Shown here: positions 25,028 through 33,135 of the stretch, piece by piece
Layout: every line of letters begins with the position of its first letter
How positions within the stretch are numbered: position 1 is the stretch's first letter
Assembly (NCBI GenBank): GCA_964638635.1
Contig: CAZXAQ010000012.1
Span: 1 to 64,000 of the forward strand
DNA from: SZUA-430 sp964638635
GTDB lineage: Bacteria > Pseudomonadota > Alphaproteobacteria > Micropepsales > Micropepsaceae
Length of the DNA stretch: 64,000 nucleotides
Reading direction: 5' to 3'
The notes under the pieces: generated by a model
What the model was told of the DNA's origin: nothing
Databases searched by the model: none
What the model saw: only the letters and a program-made list of their open reading frames with translations
Position numbers and translations under genes: made by a program

Positions 25028-26248
25028 TCAAGCCGCGGTCGAGACGCGGGCGAGGGCGCACTGCGACCAGATTTCGGAGAGGGCCGTCACCAGCTTGTCG
25101 ATGTCGGCGTCCGAATGCAGCGGCGAGGGCGTGAAGCGCAGGCGCTCCGTCCCCTTGGCCACGGTCGGGTAGTTGATCGGCTGCACATAGATGCCGTGAT
25201 TGTCGAGCAGCCAGTCGCTGATCAGCTTGCACTTCTTCGGGTTGCCGACCATCACCGGGATGATGTGGCTGGGGTTGTCGATCATCGGGATGCCGATCGC
25301 GCGCAGGCGGTGGCGCACTTTGGCGACGCGTTCGCGCTGACGTTCGCGCTCGACTTGGCTCGTCTTCAAATGCTTGACGCTGGCGCAGGCGCCGGCCGCG
25401 ATCGCGGGCGGCAGCGCGGTCGTGAAGATGAAGCCGGAGGCGAAGCTGCGCACGAAGTCGCAGAGCGCAGCCGAGGCTGCGATGTAGCCGCCGACGACGC
25501 CGAACGCTTTGCCGAGCGTGCCTTCGACCACGGTGATGCGGTGCATCAGGCCGTCGCGTTCGGCGACGCCGCCGCCGCGCGGGCCGTAGAGGCCGACGGC
25601 GTGGACTTCGTCGAGATAGGTCATGGCGCCGTAGCGGTCGGCCACGTCGCAGATTTCTTTGATCGGGGCGATGTCGCCGTCCATCGAATAGACGGATTCG
25701 AAGGCGACCAGTTTCGGACGGTCCGGGGCGATGGCGGCGAGCTTGCGCTCAAGATCCTGAGGGTCGTTGTGCTTGAAGACGACGCATTCGGCGCGGCTGT
25801 GGCGGATGCCTTCGATCATCGAGGCATGGTTGCCGGCGTCCGACAGCACGACGCAGTTCGGCAGTTTGGCGGCCAGCGTCGACAGCGTCGCCCAGTTCGC
25901 GACGTAGCCCGAGGTGAAGAGCAGCGCCGCCTCTTTGCCGTGCAGGTCGGCGAGTTCGCGTTCCAGCATGACGTGGGCGTGGGTGGTGCCGGAGATGTTG
26001 CGCGTGCCGCCGGCGCCTGCTCCGCTCAAGTCCAGCATCTCGTGCATCGCTTTGAGAACGAGCGGGCTTTGGCCCATGCCGAGATAATCGTTGGAGCACC
26101 AGACGGTGACGTTGCCGGTTTGGTCGCCGGTGTAGCGGGTGGCGGCGGGGAAGGCGCCGGCGCGGCGTTCAAGCTCCGCGAAGATGCGATAGCGGCCTTC
26201 TTCTTTGAGGCCTTCAAGCTGCGTCTTGAAGAAGTTCTCGTAGTCCAT
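25028..26248 (-). CDS. hemA: 5-aminolevulinate synthase
   Basis: This 406-aa PLP enzyme condenses glycine and succinyl-CoA to 5-aminolevulinate, the first step of heme synthesis by the C4 route used by alphaproteobacteria. Conserved parts include WCSNDYLGMGQ, GAGGTRNISGTTHAHVMLE, the YLDEVHAVGLYGPRG cofactor strand and the PLP lysine in GTLGKAFG. The ATG at 26248 follows GAGGGCGAG; an in-frame TTG 15 nt earlier is less likely. It ends convergently close to the protease gene stop. Confidence 0.95.
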   Translation of the reverse strand: MDYENFFKTQLEGLKEEGRYRIFAELERRAGAFPAATRYTGDQTGNVTVWCSNDYLGMGQSPLVLKAMHEMLDLSGAGAGGTRNISGTTHAHVMLERELADLHGKEAALLFTSGYVANWATLSTLAAKLPNCVVLSDAGNHASMIEGIRHSRAECVVFKHNDPQDLERKLAAIAPDRPKLVAFESVYSMDGDIAPIKEICDVADRYGAMTYLDEVHAVGLYGPRGGGVAERDGLMHRITVVEGTLGKAFGVVGGYIAASAALCDFVRSFASGFIFTTALPPAIAAGACASVKHLKTSQVERERQRERVAKVRHRLRAIGIPMIDNPSHIIPVMVGNPKKCKLISDWLLDNHGIYVQPINYPTVAKGTERLRFTPSPLHSDADIDKLVTALSEIWSQCALARVSTAA

Positions 26249-26390
26249 CTCGCCCTCGTCCAAGCGCGCTGATTATCCGGTTCGCCGACTGCCCGTCCTG
26301 CGGCATGATGCGCCGCGGCGGCGATATTCAACAATGCGCCACATCAAGGCAAGGACCGTACGATTTTCGGGAGGTTTCGGGGGCGAATCG

Positions 26391-28451
26391 TTACCAGGTT
26401 GAGCGGAGGCCGACGGTCACGCCGCGGTCCTCACCCGGGAAATAGCGGTCGTTGCCGAAGGCGAAATCGGCGCGCTCGGCGTAGTCGGTGTTCGTGAGGT
26501 TGCGCAGGGCGGCGAAGAGCGTCAGCTGCTCGGTCACGGCGGCCTCGCCGCGCAGGTTCAACACATCGTGACCGGGATAGCGGGCGGTGTTCTCCGCGTT
26601 GGTGAAGTACTCGCCCATGTGCACCCATTCGAGTTCGAGGGACGCGTCCTCGACCGGGCGCCAACTGGCGCGCGCGTTCCATATCCAACGCGGGGCGGTG
26701 TCGACATCGTCGCCACTCGTGATGTTTTCGCCGGCGCGCGTAACGGTGTCGTTGAAGCGGTAGGTGTGGCGCGCGTAGGTGATCCAGCCCGCGAGGTTGA
26801 ACTCCTCGCCGACAGGCACGTCCGCGCTAAGTTCAATACCTTGGTGCCTTGTGCGGCCGCCGGTGACGGTGAAGCCGTCGGCGTTGCGGAACGACGTGTC
26901 GCGCTTGTCCATGTGGTAGAGCGCAAGTTCGACCTCGGCGGGGCCGACCATGCCGCGCCAACCAGCTTCAATGGAGTCGATCGTTTCGGTCTTTTGGCCG
27001 CCCGGGGTCTGCAGCGTTTGCAGCGAATAGAGGTCGGTGATTTGGGGCGGACGGGCGCCTCGGGCCAGGTTCAGGAACAGCATCTGATCCGGCTGCACCT
27101 GCCAGGTCACGCCGACTTTCGGCGTGACAGCGGCAAACTCGTCGGTGCGGTCGGCGGGGCGGCGGAAGCGGCCGAAGTCGCTGGTGGGTGCGCGATTGTC
27201 GTAGTCGTAGCGCACGCGCTCGCCGCGGAGGCCTGCGGTCAAGTTCCAATCGGGGGCGAAATGCCAGTTCACTTGGGCGAACGCCGCGAGCGCCCTCATG
27301 TCGACGCGATAGTCGTAGTGCAGGCCTTGCAGGTAGCCGCCGGGCTGATTGGGGCGCGATTGGAATTCGCGCAGGCGGCCATCGGTCAGGTCGATGTCGG
27401 TGCCGACGATGACGGAGAGATCGCTTGTCGCGTCCCAATAGTAGGCCGCCTGAACGCCGCCGCCGGTTTGGCCGCTGCTTTCGAGCGCGCGGGAAGGGAA
27501 GAACGAGAGCAGCAGTTCGGCGTCGATCCAGCGCGCGTAGGGCGTGATGCGAAGCTCGCCACGGCCCAGCGGCCCCGAAAGCGTTGCTTGCGCACGGGCC
27601 AGTTGCTGGTCGCGGAACGCTTCCGGCGTGAGGTTCGAGCGCGCGATGACGTTCGACTTGTAGGCGTTCGGGCCTTGGATGAAGCCCGCGGTTTCTTGGT
27701 TCAGGTTTTGGAACACGAAACGCGACTGCAGTTTCCATTCGCCGAAACGGCTGTCCCAACCGACGAGCGCGTGCTGCTGATCGAGGCCGGAGGCTGCGCG
27801 CCAGCCGTCTTCGTGCAGCAGGGAGAGACCGACGAAGGCGAGGTTGGTGTCCGGCGTTTCTCCGTCGCGTGTGCCGACGGCCATTGAAGCCGCGCCCGAC
27901 ACGCGGCCGAACGAACCGGCGCTCGCCTGCACCTCTCCGCTGACGCCGTCGCGCGCACCTGGCCGGGTCGTGATCACGTTGACGATGCCGTGTACGGCGT
28001 TGGAGCCGTAGAGCGCGCTGCCGGGGCCGCGCACGACTTCGACGCGTTCGGCGAAGTCGAGGCTGGTCTCGAAGAGTTGGTTGACGTTGCCGAAGCCCGG
28101 CGCGCGGACCGGCACACCGTCTTCGAGCACCAGAAACGAGCCGGCGCTCTGGCCGCCATTCAGCACCGGCGAGCGAATGGCGGGCAAGTTCTCGACGCCG
28201 TTGTTGCGGTGGATGGCGACGCCCGGCAGGCGGTTCAACGCTTCGGATGCGACTTGCGGGTCGAGGCGGCGCAGTTCGTCGCCGCTCATCGTCGCCGTGT
28301 TGCCTGCGAGCGTGTTGAGGCCTTGCGGACGGCGCTGCGCGGTCACGACGACTTTCTGCACGGCTTCGTCCGCTGAGGCAACGAGGGGGGTCCCCAGAGT
28401 CACAGCGATCGGTAGCGCTAGCAGCAAGCCTTTCAGCATAGTGTCGGGCAT
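26391..28451 (-). CDS. TonB-dependent outer membrane receptor
   Basis: This 686-aa protein has a signal peptide, a TonB-box-like segment (VQKVVVTAQRR), a plug domain (EALNRLPGVAIHRNN, FLVLEDGVPVRAPGFG, VEVVRGPGSALYGSNAVHGIVNVIT) and a ~22-strand barrel ending GLRSTW. Barrel segments such as LNLARGARPPQITDLYSLQ and the closing LFAALRNLTNTDY are typical of siderophore or cobalamin-type receptors. No riboswitch or Fur-type box was recognised upstream, so the ligand is unknown. The start may be at codon 1 or at Met5. Confidence 0.9.
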   Translation of the reverse strand: MPDTMLKGLLLALPIAVTLGTPLVASADEAVQKVVVTAQRRPQGLNTLAGNTATMSGDELRRLDPQVASEALNRLPGVAIHRNNGVENLPAIRSPVLNGGQSAGSFLVLEDGVPVRAPGFGNVNQLFETSLDFAERVEVVRGPGSALYGSNAVHGIVNVITTRPGARDGVSGEVQASAGSFGRVSGAASMAVGTRDGETPDTNLAFVGLSLLHEDGWRAASGLDQQHALVGWDSRFGEWKLQSRFVFQNLNQETAGFIQGPNAYKSNVIARSNLTPEAFRDQQLARAQATLSGPLGRGELRITPYARWIDAELLLSFFPSRALESSGQTGGGVQAAYYWDATSDLSVIVGTDIDLTDGRLREFQSRPNQPGGYLQGLHYDYRVDMRALAAFAQVNWHFAPDWNLTAGLRGERVRYDYDNRAPTSDFGRFRRPADRTDEFAAVTPKVGVTWQVQPDQMLFLNLARGARPPQITDLYSLQTLQTPGGQKTETIDSIEAGWRGMVGPAEVELALYHMDKRDTSFRNADGFTVTGGRTRHQGIELSADVPVGEEFNLAGWITYARHTYRFNDTVTRAGENITSGDDVDTAPRWIWNARASWRPVEDASLELEWVHMGEYFTNAENTARYPGHDVLNLRGEAAVTEQLTLFAALRNLTNTDYAERADFAFGNDRYFPGEDRGVTVGLRSTW

Positions 28452-28729
28452 CGCCTAGATTGGGCCGGCATCTCACTCGACGGCAATCGGCAAATTCGAC
28501 ACGGCGCGGGCGCGCAGGAAGGGGCGGGTTGCCTTTGCGGGAGGCCGGAAAGCTTGAGGTTCGGGACTTTCTCGATCGGCGCGGGAATGAGGTTGGCTGC
28601 ATCGTCTGCAGGCAGCTTGGCGCGACGTATCTCTTTGAGGAATTGTAACCCTGCCATCGAAGCCGATGCGCCGCCTCAGCGGGCTTTCGCTTTGTGACGA
28701 GGTTTCAGCAGGCTGCAGCACCAGGTGAA

Positions 28730-28806
28730 TGGTACAGTTGGGTGGGCTCGAACCACCGACCTCCGGATCCACAATCCGGCGCTCTAACCAACTGAGCTAC
28801 AACTGC
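28730..28806 (-). tRNA. tRNA-His (GTG anticodon)
   Basis: A 77-nt cloverleaf including an encoded CCA. The acceptor stem is GCAGTTG/CAACTGT, the D loop GTAGCTCAGTTGGTTAGAGC, the anticodon loop TTGTGGA (anticodon GTG), and the T loop GGTTCGAGCCC. The base before G1 is T, so no G-1 is encoded. The discriminator is A73 and the first pair is G1-T72. These are the known alphaproteobacterial tRNA-His identity features and fit the hisS type in this window. I see no convincing gene between this tRNA and the TonB receptor start. Confidence 0.95.
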
Positions 28807-28998
28807 ACACCAGGGCGCACGCCGCTCGTTTCGAGCGGGTGCGGAAATTAGTGCGGGGCATTTTCGATTGCAAGTTTGGCAGGAAAGTGTCGCGCGCGTG
28901 CAGTTTTTGGGCCTTGCGCGTGCGCCGAACGGGGCCGCGCGCGCCCCCGTGTCCTTCGTGCACCGTCCTTGCGCGTAAACGAACGCTTAACCGGCGGC

Positions 28999-29013
28999 TT
29001 AACCCCGCCTTAA
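28999..29013. promoter_or_regulatory. CtrA-type box upstream of the outer membrane barrel gene
   Basis: TTAA-CCCCGCC-TTAA is an exact TTAA-N7-TTAA match to the alphaproteobacterial CtrA consensus, about 70 nt before the ATG at 29083. A further TTAA lies at 28987-28990. The spacing to the gene is plausible for promoter control; binding is inferred. Confidence 0.45.
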
Positions 29014-29082
29014 GCACGCGACCTCAAAGTGAACAACGAATTAATCAGAACGAATTCTTCGTTCGCGAAGGGGAACACATCG

Positions 29083-29817
29083 ATGCGTCTTACTCTCACT
29101 TCGGCGGTGCTCGCGCTCGGCGTGGCGGCCGCCATTCAGCCGGCAGCTGCCGCCGGCAACAACATCTACGGCACGGCCTATGTGGGCTTGCGCGGCTCGT
29201 ACGTCTGGACCGACGATGGCCAGACGCGCAGCGATCCGACCCCGCTCACCGGTGGTCTCTACGATTTTGATGAAGCCTACGACGACGGCTATGCAGCGGG
29301 CTTGGAGATCGGTTGGGTCGTCGCCAACGATTTTCGCATCAGCGTCGAAGGCGAGTACCGCCACGCCGATATCGGCGATGTGACGATCGTACGCGACGAC
29401 ACGCCGGTGCCCGTGTTGCCTGCACTGCCACCGCCGCCGTATCCGATCGGAACCGTCGTCGATGCGGGCGGCGATGCAGAGATGGGGACCGCGATGGTCA
29501 ACCTGTTCTACGACTTCAACATGCTCGATCCGTCGTTCGTGCCGTATATCGGTGCCGGGTTGGGCGCCGCCTATATCGACTACGCGATCACCGACCCGAA
29601 TTTCTCGACCACATTCCAGGGCGAGGATACGACCTGGGTGTTCTCTTATCAGCTCATGGCAGGCGTCGCGTTTCCGATCGGCGACGGCATGTCGATGTCG
29701 CTCGGCTACAAATACTTCCGGACCGAGGACTTCACCTACGTCAACAGTTTCGGCGAGGACATGCAGACCCAGATCATCCAGCACAGTGTGGACGTGGGGT
29801 TGCAGTTCCACCTTTAA
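29083..29817 (+). CDS. Outer membrane beta-barrel protein (OmpW/opacity-like small porin)
   Basis: This 244-aa protein has a signal peptide (RLTLTSAVLALGVAAAIQPAAA) and alternating hydrophobic strands typical of an 8-stranded barrel: GTAYVGLRGSYVW, YAAGLEIGWVVAN, FRISVEGEYRH, MVNLFYDFN, VPYIGAGLGAAYIDY, MSMSLGYKYFR, and a C-terminal SVDVGLQFHL. A proline-rich extracellular loop (VLPALPPPPYP) is visible. The ATG at 29083 is chosen over an in-frame start at 29029 because the signal peptide begins there and AAGGGG precedes it. A CtrA-type box lies upstream and a strong terminator downstream. Confidence 0.85.
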   Translation: MRLTLTSAVLALGVAAAIQPAAAAGNNIYGTAYVGLRGSYVWTDDGQTRSDPTPLTGGLYDFDEAYDDGYAAGLEIGWVVANDFRISVEGEYRHADIGDVTIVRDDTPVPVLPALPPPPYPIGTVVDAGGDAEMGTAMVNLFYDFNMLDPSFVPYIGAGLGAAYIDYAITDPNFSTTFQGEDTTWVFSYQLMAGVAFPIGDGMSMSLGYKYFRTEDFTYVNSFGEDMQTQIIQHSVDVGLQFHL

Positions 29818-29850
29818 CCGTTTCTTCCCCCGGGTAGGGGGCATCCTGCG

Positions 29851-29889
29851 AAGGCCGCCGGACCACACGCCGGCGGCCTTTGCGTTTTT
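29851..29889 (+). terminator. Strong intrinsic terminator
   Basis: AAGGCCGCCGG (29851-29861) and CCGGCGGCCTT (29870-29880) form a perfect 11-bp stem with an 8-nt loop, followed by TGCGTTTTT. It terminates the outer membrane barrel gene. Confidence 0.85.
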
Positions 29890-29917
29890 GGGGGTGAGAG
29901 GCTATCTGAGCGCCCCC

Positions 29918-30580
29918 ATGCCCGAGTACGACCTCGCTAAGACCTCCGGACGGCTGGCCGCGCTCGTCGACATGACGTTTCGCGATCACGCGTTTTTGCG
30001 CCTTTGGTGGCAGAACGCATATTGGATCTCGGACGAGATGATGCGGACGAACCAGCCGTGGCCGTTTCAGATTCGCAGCCGCGCGCGTCAAGGCATCAAG
30101 ACGATCATCAATCTGCGCGGCGGGATCGGCACGAGCTTTCATCAGTTGGAGCGTGAGGCCTGCGCGCGGGCGGGGATCGCGCTTGAGAACTGGACCGTGA
30201 CGTCGCGCGGGGCGCCGACGCTGGAGCAGGTGCGCGGGGCGAAGGACTTGTTCGAGCGGATCGCCTACCCTGCCCTGATGCACTGCAAGTCCGGCGCTGA
30301 CCGAGCGGGGCTGATGAGCGCGCTCTATCTGCACTTCCGCAAGGGCGAGCCGATCGACAAGGCGATCCGCATGCTGGGTCTGCGCTACGGGCATGTGCGG
30401 CAAGGGATGACCGGGATCATCGACCACTTCTTCGAACAGTACCTGGCGCTTGGCGCGCCGAAGGGGCTTTCGCTGATCGAATGGATGGAGCGCGACTACG
30501 ATCCGGTGAAGCTGAAAGCCGAGTTCCGCGCCGGCTGGTGGGGGAACGTGCTGGTCGACAAGATTTTGAGGCGCGAGTGA
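29918..30580 (+). CDS. CX5R-family (dual-specificity/tyrosine) phosphatase
   Basis: This 220-aa cytoplasmic protein has the phosphatase loop HCKSGADRAG (Cys and Arg of the CX5R motif). An upstream strand GIKTIINLRGG is typical of DSPc/Siw14-like phosphatases, and there is a candidate general-acid region in the preceding ~80 residues. No signal peptide or TM segment is seen. Its stop overlaps the ATG of the epoxide-hydrolase-like gene by 1 nt (TGATG), so the two are translationally coupled. Substrate could be phosphotyrosine, inositol phosphate or a lipid phosphate. Confidence 0.8.
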   Translation: MPEYDLAKTSGRLAALVDMTFRDHAFLRLWWQNAYWISDEMMRTNQPWPFQIRSRARQGIKTIINLRGGIGTSFHQLEREACARAGIALENWTVTSRGAPTLEQVRGAKDLFERIAYPALMHCKSGADRAGLMSALYLHFRKGEPIDKAIRMLGLRYGHVRQGMTGIIDHFFEQYLALGAPKGLSLIEWMERDYDPVKLKAEFRAGWWGNVLVDKILRRE

Positions 30581-31479
30581 TGGAGGCACCCATCCGCACG
30601 GCGTTCGTGAACGCGAACGGGTTGACGTTCGAAGTCGATCAGTGCGGGTCGGGGCCGAAGTTCGCGCTACTGTTGCACGGGTTTCCGGAGTCGAAGTTTT
30701 CCTGGCGCTATCAAATGCCGCTGCTTGCCGATCTCGGCTACACAGTGTGGGCGCCGAACATGCGCGGCTATGGGAAGTCGTCGAAGCCGCCGGCGGTCGG
30801 CGACTATCACATCGATCATCTGGTCGCCGATGCAGCCGCATTGATCGACGCGGCGGGGGCAAAGGAGACCCTTCTTGTGGCGCACGATTGGGGCGCGGTC
30901 GTCGCGTGGAACTTCGCGATCCGCAAAATGCGGCCATTGTCGCGCCTCGTGATCATGAACGTGCCGCATCCGGCGTGCATGGCGCGCGAGCTTCGCACGT
31001 GGGCGCAGTTGAAGAAGTCTTGGTACATCTTCTTCTTTCAGCTGCCGTGGCTGCCGGAGCGAATGATGGCCGCGCGCGGGGCCGAGGCGATTGGGCGCGC
31101 GTTTAGCGACATGGCCGTCGACAAGAGCCGCTTTCCGGCGGCCGTTACCGACGAATTCCGGCGCAATGCACTTGAGCCGGGCGCGTTGACGGCGATGGTC
31201 AACTATTACCGCGCGGCCTTGCGCGCCGGCGGCAAGGTCATGGGTCCGGAGCCCGGCACCGTTGACGTTCCGACCTTGATGATTTGGGGCGAGGAAGATG
31301 CCGCGCTCGGCAAGGCGACGACCGTCGGTACCGAAGCTTACGTCAAAGACTTGACGCTGCGCTATCTACCGGGCGTTTCGCACTGGGTGCAGCAGGAGGC
31401 GCCGGAGAAAGTCAATGCCATGATGACGGCGTGGCTGAAAGGGGAGCCGGTGCCGCTTGAGGGCGAGATTTTGCGTTAG
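30580..31479 (+). CDS. Alpha/beta hydrolase, epoxide hydrolase / haloalkane dehalogenase-like
   Basis: This 299-aa protein has the HGFPES oxyanion loop (HGxP), nucleophile elbow VAHDWGAVVAW with Asp as nucleophile (characteristic of epoxide hydrolases and haloalkane dehalogenases rather than Ser esterases), a charge-relay acid in WGEEDAAL, and a C-terminal catalytic His in GVSHWVQQEAP. A cap domain with FFQLPWLPE lies between. It shares an operon with the phosphatase upstream and overlaps the convergent TetR regulator stop by 4 nt. HGFPES favours epoxide hydrolase. Confidence 0.85.
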   Translation: MEAPIRTAFVNANGLTFEVDQCGSGPKFALLLHGFPESKFSWRYQMPLLADLGYTVWAPNMRGYGKSSKPPAVGDYHIDHLVADAAALIDAAGAKETLLVAHDWGAVVAWNFAIRKMRPLSRLVIMNVPHPACMARELRTWAQLKKSWYIFFFQLPWLPERMMAARGAEAIGRAFSDMAVDKSRFPAAVTDEFRRNALEPGALTAMVNYYRAALRAGGKVMGPEPGTVDVPTLMIWGEEDAALGKATTVGTEAYVKDLTLRYLPGVSHWVQQEAPEKVNAMMTAWLKGEPVPLEGEILR

Positions 31480-32168
31480 ACCGTGGCCGCGAGGCCCGCA
31501 GCAATGAACGCCGCAAACTCGCGCCGGATCGTCTCAACCGGCGTGTCGGCCAATACTTGAACCATGGGCGTCACTGCCGGGAGCTTGCCGCCCTTCAACG
31601 TCGTGATCATCATCAAGGTCTGTTGCGTGGCCGAGCGCATGAAGGCGATGCGCCATAGGCGCGTTCGATCATCGGCAAGCGACGGCAGCGCACGCTGCAG
31701 CAGCTTGTCGAAGCGTTCGAAGATGCGCATCTGACTTTCCGGCGGCTTCATGTCCTCGAAGCCCGGCTCCCACGCCAAGCGCGAAATGAAGCGGATGAAG
31801 TGCTTCCAATCGCGATCTTCCGACAGTGCAAGATTGACGATCGGGCCGATCATCGCGTCGACGATTTCAAGCGCCGTCGGTTCGCGGCCCTCGCGGGCGC
31901 ACCGCGCTTCGACCAAATTGAGCGCGATCGTGCGCTCGTGTTCCAGCGCGGCCGCGCGGCGTTCGAGCACTCTGTGAACGAGATTGTCTTTCGAGCCGAA
32001 GTGATAGTTCACGGCGGCGACGTTGACTTTCGCCTTTTCCGTGATGTCGCGGACGGAGGTTCCGGCGATGCCAGCCTCGGCGAACAATTCTTCGGCGGCG
32101 TCTAGGATACGATTGATCGTGTCCGTGGCCGGCTGCGACTCGCGAAGCGACGGTTCTAACTTGACCAT
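31476..32168 (-). CDS. TetR-family transcriptional regulator
   Basis: This 230-aa protein has an N-terminal TetR helix-turn-helix (RILDAAEELFAEAGIAGTSVRDITEKAKVNVAAVNYHFGSKDNLV) and a ligand-binding C-terminal domain (DUF1956/CecR-like in pattern, with a helical GPIVNLAL...FIRFISRLAWEP segment). It is divergent from the MaoC hydratase gene. The 112-nt spacer contains an inverted repeat (32248-32270) that is a candidate operator. Confidence 0.88.
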   Translation of the reverse strand: MVKLEPSLRESQPATDTINRILDAAEELFAEAGIAGTSVRDITEKAKVNVAAVNYHFGSKDNLVHRVLERRAAALEHERTIALNLVEARCAREGREPTALEIVDAMIGPIVNLALSEDRDWKHFIRFISRLAWEPGFEDMKPPESQMRIFERFDKLLQRALPSLADDRTRLWRIAFMRSATQQTLMMITTLKGGKLPAVTPMVQVLADTPVETIRREFAAFIAAGLAATV

Positions 32169-32247
32169 ACGCGGGACAGCATAACCCGCCCCGGCCCGGC
32201 GACAAGCGATATCTCTCTATTGCAGTGCACCTAGCTCTGAGGTTGAT

Positions 32248-32270
32248 TGGCGTCACAGTTATTAACGCCA
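32248..32270. promoter_or_regulatory. Inverted repeat between divergent tetR and maoC-like genes
   Basis: TGGCGT (32248-32253) and ACGCCA (32265-32270) are perfect 6-bp inverted arms with an 11-nt AT-rich spacer. The block abuts the AGGAGAG ribosome-binding site (32270-32276) of the hydratase gene, so a bound TetR protein would block its expression. Confidence 0.4.
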
Positions 32271-32280
32271 GGAGAGACTC

Positions 32281-33135
32281 ATGCCTGTGACCTATGACGG
32301 CCTTATGTCGCTGCGTTCCGACGGCGACGTGTTCACCTATGGCGACCGCGAGACCATGCTCTATGCGCTCGGCGTCGGCATGGGGCGCGATCCGATGAAC
32401 GAGGCGGAGCTTCCGTTCGTTTACGAGAACGGCCTGAAGACGGTGCCAACTTTGGCAACCGTGATCGCGTGGGGGCAGCGGACGCTCGGCAAAGCGGACA
32501 TCAACTACCTCATGGTCGTGCATGGGGAGCAGCGCTTGACCGTGCACAAGCCCCTGCCCTCCGCTGCAACGATCATCGCCGACGAACGGATCGTGGCGGC
32601 GGTCGACAAGGGACCCGGCAAGGGGGCCTTAATCTACACGGAGAAGGTCATCCGCCTTAAGGACACGAACGAGAAGCTCTGCACGCTGGGCGGCACGATT
32701 TTCGCGCGCGGCGACGGCGGCTTCGGCGGGCCTTCGACGGGCGGGCCGGAGCCGCATCCGATTCCCGAACGGAAGGCGGACGTGGTTTGCGAGAACGATA
32801 CGCGGGTCGATCAGGCGTTGCTCTACCGGCTGTCGGGCGACCGCAATCCGCTGCACTCGGACCCGAAGATCGCGAAGATGGCGGGCTTCCCGCGACCCAT
32901 TCTTCATGGGCTGTGCACGTATGGAACCGTGTGTCGCGGCGTTTTGCAGACGATCTGCAACTACGACCACACGATGATCACCGGCTTCGATGTGCGCTTC
33001 TCCGCGCCGGTGTTTCCGGGCGAGACGATCGTGACCGAGATGTGGAAGGACGGGAACGTCGTGTCGTTCCGCTCGAAGGTGAAGGAGCGCGACGTCGTCG
33101 TGATCAACAACGGCAAATGCACGCTGAAGACCTGA
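32281..33135 (+). CDS. MaoC-like (R)-specific enoyl-CoA hydratase
   Basis: This 284-aa double-hotdog protein has an N-terminal MaoC-like half with ALGVGMG and a C-terminal half with the hydratase-2 motif YRLSGDRNPLHSDP...AGFPRPILHGLCTYG, where the Asp and His are catalytic. The length and layout match peroxisomal hydratase-2-like bacterial enzymes that hydrate trans-2-enoyl-CoA in beta-oxidation or polyhydroxyalkanoate supply. AGGAGAG precedes the ATG. The next gene begins inside its 3' end. Confidence 0.88.
   Translation: MPVTYDGLMSLRSDGDVFTYGDRETMLYALGVGMGRDPMNEAELPFVYENGLKTVPTLATVIAWGQRTLGKADINYLMVVHGEQRLTVHKPLPSAATIIADERIVAAVDKGPGKGALIYTEKVIRLKDTNEKLCTLGGTIFARGDGGFGGPSTGGPEPHPIPERKADVVCENDTRVDQALLYRLSGDRNPLHSDPKIAKMAGFPRPILHGLCTYGTVCRGVLQTICNYDHTMITGFDVRFSAPVFPGETIVTEMWKDGNVVSFRSKVKERDVVVINNGKCTLKT

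Noticed and set aside
26568..27887. 439-aa plus-strand open frame opposite the TonB receptor
   Set aside because: Antisense to the barrel domain; no motif, and the receptor has conserved plug and barrel elements.
28433..28657. 74-aa minus-strand ORF just upstream of the TonB receptor
   Set aside because: Its end overlaps the receptor start, it has no clear ribosome-binding site, and the second half is Pro/Cys/Arg-rich. Support is too weak.
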